From: a bacterium
GTDB lineage: Bacteria; SZUA-79; Acidulodesulfobacterales; Acidulodesulfobacteraceae
Reading direction: 5' to 3'
DNA: 10,944 nucleotides
Assembly: GCA_021806125.1 (NCBI GenBank)
Contig: JAJZYC010000036.1
Coordinates: 1 to 10,944 of the forward strand
Shown here piece by piece: positions 5,029 to 10,944 of this stretch. The notes below the pieces were generated by a model, which did not search any database, was not told the DNA's origin, and was given only the letters and a program-made list of their open reading frames with translations. The translations under genes and the position numbers were made by a program. Position 1 is the stretch's first letter; every line of letters begins with the position of its first letter.

Positions 5029-7011
5029 TTAATAAAAATATACGCTCGATACTGCAATGAAATAATTTTTTAAATACGCGGCATATGCTTTTATAATTTT
5101 CCTGTATTTTTTATAGTCCTTAACAGATACCGCCGGTTTTTTAGATTCAAATTTATAAACACAGCTCAACTCTGCTTTATTTTTTGAAAACGAACAGTTT
5201 GAATAGGCAGACCCCGCTTCATTGTTGAATTTTAACGGCTGCGGCAAATAATATATAGAGGATTTTTCAGGAATTTTTATTTTAATTTTGCCGATATGTT
5301 CAAACGGATAGCCTATTATCAAAGGATAAAGCCTTTTTCTTTTTAAAACAAGCCGTATCAGGCTCATATCTACAGGCATTACCGAATGAAATAATAACTT
5401 ATCCCCTCTTAATACTCCATAATTTCTATCGATAAATTTTATATTAAGCTTAACGTTACCATTAATTTTCTTAATATTTTTATATTTAAAACTTTCTATA
5501 TAGGCTCCGGGGATAAAATCATATAAAAAATTTGCCGCTTTGAGCTTTTTACGGTAATTATTTATATCTTTAAGCGAAGTTCTTTCAAAATTGGAATATA
5601 ATCCTTTATAAATTATTGAAATCCTGCCTTTTAAAGTTCCGCTTTTAGCAATCCTGCCTTTAAATAATAAAACTTTTTCGTTCTGCTCGGGCTTCTCGGC
5701 AGGGATAGAAATAAATTTAAAACTGCCGCGCCCTATAATCGCGGCGCCTTTTCTTCCCGCCAGGCCGAAAGGAATCTTGAAGGCTTTATAGGATGAAGAG
5801 TCGGGGTAAAGATAATACTTTTTATTTTTACCTTTTTCTTTTAAGGTAAAACCGACTATAACGGAATCGAACTGCCTGGGAGAAACGCTTTTTATATTTA
5901 AAGCGGCCGTATTTAAAGACGGTATAAGAACGGGATACGCATCGATTCCTTCAACCTTCAGCATAGTTATAAGGAGGGCGGCCAAGGATTTTGAATCCCC
6001 GTAACCGTTCGCAAACGTCGTTCCCGCCGGCTCCGGATTATAGCCGTTTATACCGTAGCCTATTCCAACATATCTAAAGGTTTTAACAAAGCTGTAATAA
6101 ATTAAAGCCGCTTTTTGCCTAAGGCTCTCGCCTTTGCCTTTTTTTACGGCCGATGCGGCAAATTCTTTTATTTTTGCGGTAGGCCTTTCGGCTTTTGCGA
6201 ACATCGCGTTTATTCGGTTAAAAAGTCTGCTCCAGGAATTATAAGTAGATACGGCAATATAACTTCTTAAATTTTTTAAGGGCGGCATATAGGATTCTTT
6301 TTTTATCGCCGCAACGCTGCTAAGAGACGCGCTTAATTTTACGAATTTTTTATTTTTAATATAAACTAACTTTTTCGAAACTTCATGCCCGCTTAATTTA
6401 TGCATATACAAATTAATATTAATCCCTTCTGGATATATCAGCGAAAAACTTATTTTCCGGGCCGGCATAGTATAAGAAAAATAAGCGGTATAAAAGACTC
6501 CGTTTTTAATCAACGGCTTAAAATTATCTATCTCGTAGGAAAAATTTATAACCGAACCTTTTTCGACCGCCGGCATCGAAAGAGTAAGATATTTTATATC
6601 GGAATAAGCGGGGTAATTAACCGCAAAGCCCGGAGAAACAACGTTGACTGCGTGTTTGCCTACGGGAACCTTAAACATACCGTTAAGCAAAGTATAGGCA
6701 TAAAGTAATTTAATCTTCTGATATTTTTCCGAAAAAGGGACTATAACCTCGGAATACTTATTGATTCCTCTTTGCGACTCAATTTTTACCGATTCGGTTA
6801 TATACGCTTTTAGTCCGTAATGCTCATTCAGCTTAAGAAGCACGTCTTTTTTTAGTATGTACGCCCCGAAATTTTTGCCGTCTTTTTCTATATCGGCAGC
6901 AGGCTTAACGGCGGCATGCGAAAAAACAGGGTTTATAACGTCAAAAGCCGAAAAAACAAGAAAAGCCGAAAAAACAAGAAATAATAACGATTTTAATTTT
7001 TTGATCTTCAT
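5029..7011 (-). CDS. Exported DUF3857/transglutaminase-like protein with degenerate active site
   Basis: This is a 660-residue exported protein. The start at 7011 is preferred over an in-frame ATG at 7104: it has AAAGGA 9 nt upstream and yields a clean signal peptide (KIKKLK, then a hydrophobic core, cleavage likely after SHA33), whereas the longer form would overlap the upstream gene. The DUF3857 domain spans about 40-200. The transglutaminase-like core spans about 290-410, with ALIYYSFVKTFRYVGIG and NPEPAG as family landmarks, and a beta-rich C-terminal domain follows. The catalytic Cys position (usual GDCKD) reads GDSKS with Ser340, and the usual FNH reads FDS with Ser383. Only the Asp (D404 in LYPDSS) remains. 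It therefore probably has no transglutaminase or protease activity and may act as a binding or scaffold protein in the periplasm. The true partner is unknown. Confidence 0.85.
   Translation of the reverse strand: MKIKKLKSLLFLVFSAFLVFSAFDVINPVFSHAAVKPAADIEKDGKNFGAYILKKDVLLKLNEHYGLKAYITESVKIESQRGINKYSEVIVPFSEKYQKIKLLYAYTLLNGMFKVPVGKHAVNVVSPGFAVNYPAYSDIKYLTLSMPAVEKGSVINFSYEIDNFKPLIKNGVFYTAYFSYTMPARKISFSLIYPEGININLYMHKLSGHEVSKKLVYIKNKKFVKLSASLSSVAAIKKESYMPPLKNLRSYIAVSTYNSWSRLFNRINAMFAKAERPTAKIKEFAASAVKKGKGESLRQKAALIYYSFVKTFRYVGIGYGINGYNPEPAGTTFANGYGDSKSLAALLITMLKVEGIDAYPVLIPSLNTAALNIKSVSPRQFDSVIVGFTLKEKGKNKKYYLYPDSSSYKAFKIPFGLAGRKGAAIIGRGSFKFISIPAEKPEQNEKVLLFKGRIAKSGTLKGRISIIYKGLYSNFERTSLKDINNYRKKLKAANFLYDFIPGAYIESFKYKNIKKINGNVKLNIKFIDRNYGVLRGDKLLFHSVMPVDMSLIRLVLKRKRLYPLIIGYPFEHIGKIKIKIPEKSSIYYLPQPLKFNNEAGSAYSNCSFSKNKAELSCVYKFESKKPAVSVKDYKKYRKIIKAYAAYLKNYFIAVSSVYFY
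6943..6978. repeat. 18-bp perfect tandem duplication inside a signal peptide
   Basis: Two identical adjacent 18-bp units (6943-6960 and 6961-6978) encode LVFSAF twice within the hydrophobic core of the signal peptide of the DUF3857 protein. The unit is a multiple of three, so frame is kept and the core is simply lengthened by six residues. The AAAAAAC-rich unit suggests replication slippage. Confidence 0.9.
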
Positions 7012-7025
7012 TAATAAGAATCCTT

Positions 7026-8117
7026 TTAAAAAGTTAAAGTCTGATTGCAAATATCGTAAATGCCGCATTTTTCGCAGTCCGCTTCGTTCACATTTTTTTT
7101 GCATAAATCAAGTATCCCCAGCCTTGTAATTGCAAAATCGTATTTTACGGGGTCGGAATAGTCGAGTTTTTTGAGATTTTCGGTTATCTCTTCAGCCATT
7201 TTAAAAGAAGGGTTTTTGCGCGAGGTCAGACCTATGTACCGGCTGATTCTCCCAATATGCGTATCTACCGGCATTATCAGCTGATAAGGCTGGATGCCCC
7301 CCTGCCATATCCCGAAATCTAGATTGTCCGAATTTCTTACCATCCATCTTAAATATAAATTCATTCTTTTGCAGGGACTGTTATCTACCGGAGAGGTAAA
7401 AAAGAAACGCACCATGGAATCCTCAGGCGGAGCCGGCGTACCGTAAACAGGCGAAAAATCGACAAGTTTTACCGCTCTTTCAGAAAAGCTAACCAATGCG
7501 TTTTTCAGGTTTAAATCGGACGGGTTAAAGCCTTTAAGGAAAAAATTTTCTATAGAACCGTATTTTTTGAGTATTCCGCTTAAAACCAGAAACAGCGCTG
7601 CAACGTCTTTTTCTTTTATAAAACGGTAATAAAAATTTTTAAATAGTTTTAGTCCTTCGGCTGCATCAAAATTTAAAGTAAATTCATAGAATTTATGCTC
7701 GACTATTTTGTCTATTTTGTCTAATGTTTTAAGAATCTGGCTTACGCCGCCGAACGCAAATCCGGCCGCTATGAATCCGGCAATCTCGATATCTTTAGGG
7801 TCGCCTGCTTTATGGACAAAACCTAGAGGGTCCGAATAAAGATAAGATTCTTCGAATTTTTCGTATAAATCTTCAAGGCGCTCCTTTAATTTTAAAATTT
7901 TTTTGTCTTCGCCGAACGACTTAACCTGACTGATAATTCCGTCTTTATAAACAAAGGTTTTGCCGCCGGGAAGAGACCAACAATCCCCTTCTTCAAGGGG
8001 ATACGGAACGTTCATACCCCTGCCGATAAAAACTTCTTTTCCGTCTATTTTTGTATAAAAGTTAAAATCGTTATCTTCCCAGATTAACGACCCGCCTTTT
8101 TTATATTTAAAACTCAT
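7026..8117 (-). CDS. TIGR02757/DUF2400 protein, HhH-glycosylase-like with Cys4 loop
   Basis: Residues from about 95 match the TIGR02757 family: SDPLGF (95-100), DIEIAGFIAAGFAFG (109-123), CKRMNLYLRWMVR (249-261), DFGIW (267-271), PVDTHIGRISRYIGL (283-297) and DPVKYDFA (322-329). The PVDTH motif with Asp285 is like the catalytic-Asp segment of endonuclease III and other HhH-GPD DNA glycosylases, but I see no Lys-containing helix-hairpin-helix of the lyase type. C339, C348, C351 and C357 (spacing 8, 2, 5) resemble the 6-2-5 iron-sulphur loop of EndoIII. A [4Fe-4S] cluster and a DNA-repair role are inference. An N-terminal segment of about 75 residues seems extra for the family and looks beta-rich. 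There is no clear ribosome binding site. It follows the flavodiiron gene by 39 nt. Confidence 0.88.
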   Translation of the reverse strand: MSFKYKKGGSLIWEDNDFNFYTKIDGKEVFIGRGMNVPYPLEEGDCWSLPGGKTFVYKDGIISQVKSFGEDKKILKLKERLEDLYEKFEESYLYSDPLGFVHKAGDPKDIEIAGFIAAGFAFGGVSQILKTLDKIDKIVEHKFYEFTLNFDAAEGLKLFKNFYYRFIKEKDVAALFLVLSGILKKYGSIENFFLKGFNPSDLNLKNALVSFSERAVKLVDFSPVYGTPAPPEDSMVRFFFTSPVDNSPCKRMNLYLRWMVRNSDNLDFGIWQGGIQPYQLIMPVDTHIGRISRYIGLTSRKNPSFKMAEEITENLKKLDYSDPVKYDFAITRLGILDLCKKNVNEADCEKCGIYDICNQTLTF

Positions 8118-8156
8118 TAATAAATTTTTTACGGTTTAATTTATTTGTTTTGATAT

Positions 8157-9395
8157 TTATGAATCCTGCGTTATTTTATATGCAAAATCCATTCCGAATT
8201 TTTCGCAGCTAAGCAAATCTTCTTCGAACGGGGTCATTTGAATTTTTAATCCTTCCTGAACGATAACGAATCTGAGGCTCTTAAGAATATCCTGCACCAT
8301 CTGAACCGCCTCTCCGCTCCAGCCGTAACAGCCGAAAACAGCCGCCTTTTTATTTTTGACGTTAAGCATAACCATGGACGATATCATATCGAATATAGGC
8401 TTTGGGGGTTTTGCGTTAAGGGTTGGAGAACCGACTATTACGGCATCGGCTCTTTCGATTCCATCTACGACATCCTTAGTATCCCTTTCTACTAAGTTTA
8501 TCAGAGAGACGTCCGTAAGCCCGTCTATGCTTGCGCCTTTTGCTATATGCCTTGCCATTTCTTCGGTATTGCCGTAAGCCGAAGCATAAATTACGGCTAT
8601 CTTTTTAACGGCCGTATCGGCGTCTGACGGCTTGCTCACTTCCAGATACCAGTCGAAATATTTTTTTAAATCCTTTCTTAATATAGGGCCATGCGACGGA
8701 GCAATTATGTCTATATTATAATTTTTAAGTTTTTCGAGCGCGCTTAATGAATAGTTCTTAAACGGCCTCATTATGTGAATAAAATAATATTTAAACGCTT
8801 CGAAAGCCTCGTCTTTGTCCGCCAATAAATCGTTAAAAACCTTAGGGTCGCAGTAATGGGCTCCGAAAAAGTCGCAGGGGAAAAGTATCTCGTCTTCTTT
8901 CAAGTAGGTAAACATAGTGTCCGGCCAGTGCAGAAAAGGGGCGCTTATAAACTGCAGGGTTTTTCCGCCCAAGTCGAGCGAATCCCCGTCTCCTACCGTA
9001 ATATTATTGTAATCTTTTTTAATAATATGCTTGACGAAATGATGCGCATTTTTTGAATAGACCAACGTCGCGTCTTTTGCAATGTCCTTGATAAGATGCA
9101 GCGCTCCGGAATGGTCCGGCTCCGTATGATTTATAACGATGTAATCTATTTTAGATATATCCGTTATACCGCTTAATTTATTTATCAGCTGGTCTTTAGT
9201 GTTGAGTTTGACCGTATCTATCAAAGCGGATTTTTGGCTTCCCTGAATAAAATAAGAGTTATACGTCGTTCCGTTTGCGGTAGGTATTACTATATCGAAT
9301 ATCCTTAAATCTGGGTCGAAAGCGCCGGTATAAAACACGCCGTCTTTTATCTTGAGGGCTTTTTGAGATAAATATTTATCTTTTCCGTTATCCAT
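8157..9395 (-). CDS. fprA: FprA-family flavodiiron protein (A-type flavoprotein)
   Basis: This 412-residue cytosolic flavodiiron protein reduces O2 to water or NO to N2O. The N-terminal metallo-beta-lactamase-like domain (about 1-255) has the diiron ligands of the family: H90-x-E92-x-D94-H95 in HTEPDHSG, H156 in APFLHWPD, D175 in FPCDFFGAH and H235 in PSHGP. The flavodoxin domain (about 265-405) has the FMN loop YASAYGNTEEM (270-280) and GSPTLNAKPP (322-331). There is no C-terminal rubredoxin or flavin-reductase extension, so it is the minimal class A type and needs a separate electron donor, which is not in the window. AGGAGG (9405-9410) lies 9 nt before the ATG. It heads a minus-strand block that ends in rubrerythrin, which supports an oxygen-detoxifying role. 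Confidence 0.96.
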   Translation of the reverse strand: MDNGKDKYLSQKALKIKDGVFYTGAFDPDLRIFDIVIPTANGTTYNSYFIQGSQKSALIDTVKLNTKDQLINKLSGITDISKIDYIVINHTEPDHSGALHLIKDIAKDATLVYSKNAHHFVKHIIKKDYNNITVGDGDSLDLGGKTLQFISAPFLHWPDTMFTYLKEDEILFPCDFFGAHYCDPKVFNDLLADKDEAFEAFKYYFIHIMRPFKNYSLSALEKLKNYNIDIIAPSHGPILRKDLKKYFDWYLEVSKPSDADTAVKKIAVIYASAYGNTEEMARHIAKGASIDGLTDVSLINLVERDTKDVVDGIERADAVIVGSPTLNAKPPKPIFDMISSMVMLNVKNKKAAVFGCYGWSGEAVQMVQDILKSLRFVIVQEGLKIQMTPFEEDLLSCEKFGMDFAYKITQDS

Positions 9396-9534
9396 AGACT
9401 TAAACCTCCTATTTAAGCTTAAGGATTTATAAAGGTATAAATTTATCCAATCTTTATAAATTCAATTTAATAAATATACTTTTTATTATTATATCATATA
9501 TAATTGTTAATTATAAGAACCAACGAGCTAATCG
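9396..9534. promoter_or_regulatory. Divergent intergenic region between fprA and hemW
   Basis: This very AT-rich 139-bp stretch must hold the promoters for both divergent genes. Towards hemW a TATAAT (9499-9504) is visible but its -35 is poor. Towards fprA there is a TTGAAT-like -35 (9460-9465 read on the minus strand) with only weak -10 candidates. Two copies of ATTTATAAA or its near-complement (9425-9433 and 9453-9461) flank the fprA side and might bind a regulator, though such words are common in this base composition. Confidence 0.4.
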
Positions 9535-10737
9535 ATGAAAGAATTAAGCATTTATATTCATGCCCCATTCTGCAAAAGCAAATGTAATTACTGTAGTTTT
9601 TATTCTATTCCTTTATCAAAATTAAAGCCGGTAAACGGCTGGGCTGAACTAGAGCAATACCCGGAATTTTTGATAAAAGAAATAAATTTAGAGGCCGAAA
9701 AATATTCTCTTGGAGGCTCTCGCGTAAACAGCATATATTTCGGCGGCGGCACTCCGTCTATAATGCCCGCTGGTTTTTTTAGCGGCCTGATAAATCATAT
9801 AAGAGAAAACTTTGAAATTGCTGAAGGAGCCGAAATAACCGCGGAGATAAACCCCGAAAGCGGAAACTTAGAAAAGCTGTCGGCTTTAAAGACGCTTGGT
9901 ATAAACCGCTTATCTATCGGAGCTCAAAGTTTTGACGTCGGCGTACTTAAAACTGCCGGCAGAATACATAATAAAAACGATATTTATAACGCGGCAGATA
10001 ATGCAAAAAAAGCAGGATTTAAAAATATTTCGCTCGATTTAATAATAGGACTGCCGGGGCAAACGAAAGATATTTTTTACAACGACGCAAAGTCGATACT
10101 GGGTTTGGAACCGGCTCACATTTCGGCTTATATGCTCAGCGTCGAAAAAGGCACGAAATTTTATGAAATTCGTAAAAAAGGGGAAATAAACGGAACTGCA
10201 TTTACGCCGGAAGAATACATAGCCGAGTATTACGAAATATTATGCGGATTGTTAGCCGAAAATGGCTATAAGCGCTATGAAATATCTAATTTTGCCAAAA
10301 ACGGATATGAAAGCAGGCACAATTTAAACTATTGGAAAAGAGGCGGATATTTAGGACTTGGTCCTTCGGCTTCATCATTCTTAAAACTTGAAAACGGCAA
10401 AGAGCTACGAAAAACTAATACGGCTGATTTAGAAAAATATATACGAAATATTTCAAAAAAATTTTACGGCAGGGAAAACGATAATAGCGGCGTTATACAA
10501 AATAACGGCAATTTTATCGAAATCCTTACGGAAAAAGATAAAATAAACGAGGAAATATTTCTGTCCTTGAGGACGGCTTCAGGAATTAACGCAAAAAGAC
10601 TGTCGGAATTAGCCGGCCGTGAAATTATAGATAAATTCATAAAGGAAGGATTTATGCAGAATTCTAAAGAAAATATTATACTGACTTTAAAAGGCGTGCT
10701 TTTATCGTCGGAAATATTCGCCCGCATTATGATTTAA
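9535..10737 (+). CDS. hemW: Radical SAM haem chaperone HemW
   Basis: This 400-residue radical SAM protein is of the coproporphyrinogen-oxidase-like family. The N-terminus YIHAPFCKSKCNYCSF gives C13, C17 and C20 for the [4Fe-4S] cluster. The next position is Phe22 rather than the extra Cys of true HemN, and this CxxxCxxCxF form marks HemW, a haem-binding protein implicated in haem delivery to respiratory enzymes. Other landmarks are GGGTP (70-74), NPES (106-109), IGAQSFD (128-134), LDLIIGLPGQ (167-176), YEISNFA (248-254), SRHNLNYW (260-267) and GLGPSA (274-279). A C-terminal winged-helix-like part follows (about 330-400). The length is ordinary for the family. The ribosome binding site is weak (GAG at 9525-9527). 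It is divergent from fprA and is followed by tRNA-Ser. Confidence 0.93.
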   Translation: MKELSIYIHAPFCKSKCNYCSFYSIPLSKLKPVNGWAELEQYPEFLIKEINLEAEKYSLGGSRVNSIYFGGGTPSIMPAGFFSGLINHIRENFEIAEGAEITAEINPESGNLEKLSALKTLGINRLSIGAQSFDVGVLKTAGRIHNKNDIYNAADNAKKAGFKNISLDLIIGLPGQTKDIFYNDAKSILGLEPAHISAYMLSVEKGTKFYEIRKKGEINGTAFTPEEYIAEYYEILCGLLAENGYKRYEISNFAKNGYESRHNLNYWKRGGYLGLGPSASSFLKLENGKELRKTNTADLEKYIRNISKKFYGRENDNSGVIQNNGNFIEILTEKDKINEEIFLSLRTASGINAKRLSELAGREIIDKFIKEGFMQNSKENIILTLKGVLLSSEIFARIMI

Positions 10738-10757
10738 TCCAGTCCGGCAGTTTTATA

Positions 10758-10786
10758 TTGCAATAATGGAAATCAATATTTATAAT
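10758..10786 (+). promoter_or_regulatory. Promoter of tRNA-Ser
   Basis: TTGCAA (10758-10763), a 17-nt spacer and a perfect TATAAT (10781-10786) place the start near 10793, about 13 nt upstream of the mature tRNA 5' end. This makes the tRNA independent of hemW transcription. Confidence 0.75.
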
Positions 10787-10805
10787 ATTACAATAACATT
10801 TCTAC

Positions 10806-10894
<89 letters not shown>

Positions 10895-10944
10895 GTTAAA
10901 AACCTAACTTCTAAGTCTAAGTCAGCAAGAAATATCTAAAAGGT

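Noticed and set aside
7012..7104. N-terminal extension of the DUF3857 gene to an ATG at 7104.
   Set aside because: It would overlap the end of the TIGR02757 gene, add a basic stretch before the signal peptide, and ignore the good ribosome binding site and signal-peptide Met at 7011.
9425..9461. PerR/Fur-like operator made of the two ATTTATAAA words upstream of fprA.
   Set aside because: The words do not match the established PerR or Fur consensus spacing, and such AT-only motifs are expected by chance in this stretch.

Overview
The window looks like a piece of chromosome from a low-GC, probably Gram-negative bacterium that lives anaerobically or meets oxygen only in traces. The support is a flavodiiron protein and a classical rubrerythrin (both typical of anaerobes), a Ptb-type phosphate acyltransferase, and a Sec-exported DUF3857/transglutaminase-like protein. 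A deltaproteobacterium-like lineage would fit, but the sequence does not settle the taxonomy.

Left edge (1 to about 1140): a small plus-strand operon under a textbook promoter (TTGACA, 17 nt, TATAAT). It encodes two small unrecognised proteins followed by a RelE/ParE-type toxin. The two upstream genes overlap (ATGA), and the toxin starts 5 nt after the second. About 80 nt downstream lies the 3' half of a tRNA-Arg(CCU) gene, with anticodon loop, variable loop, T arm and acceptor strand but no 5' half. This is the usual scar of site-specific integration into a tRNA gene. Its orientation places the integrated element to its left, so the toxin module would be the last cargo of a genomic island and everything to the right would be resident chromosome.

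Middle (1188-9395): two minus-strand blocks, read from high to low coordinates. The first is flavodiiron protein, TIGR02757/DUF2400 HhH-glycosylase-like protein, exported DUF3857/transglutaminase-like protein, rubrerythrin. The second starts at a near-consensus promoter at 4445-4472 and runs through a Q/N-rich 110-residue protein, Ptb, PanB, a nitroreductase and a small two-helix membrane protein. The first block pairs two non-haem diiron proteins that reduce O2 and peroxide with a probable DNA-repair-fold protein. The second mixes acyl-CoA/acyl-phosphate chemistry with the first committed step of pantothenate (hence CoA) synthesis.

Right edge (9535-10944): divergent hemW (radical SAM haem chaperone) and a complete tRNA-Ser(UGA) with its own promoter and an encoded CCA.

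The points most worth following are the tRNA-scar/island boundary with its unusual three-gene toxin module, the loss of both the Cys and the His of the transglutaminase active site, the orphan Q/N-rich protein heading the ptb-panB block, and a TIGR02757 protein with an EndoIII-like Asp motif and a four-Cys C-terminal loop.
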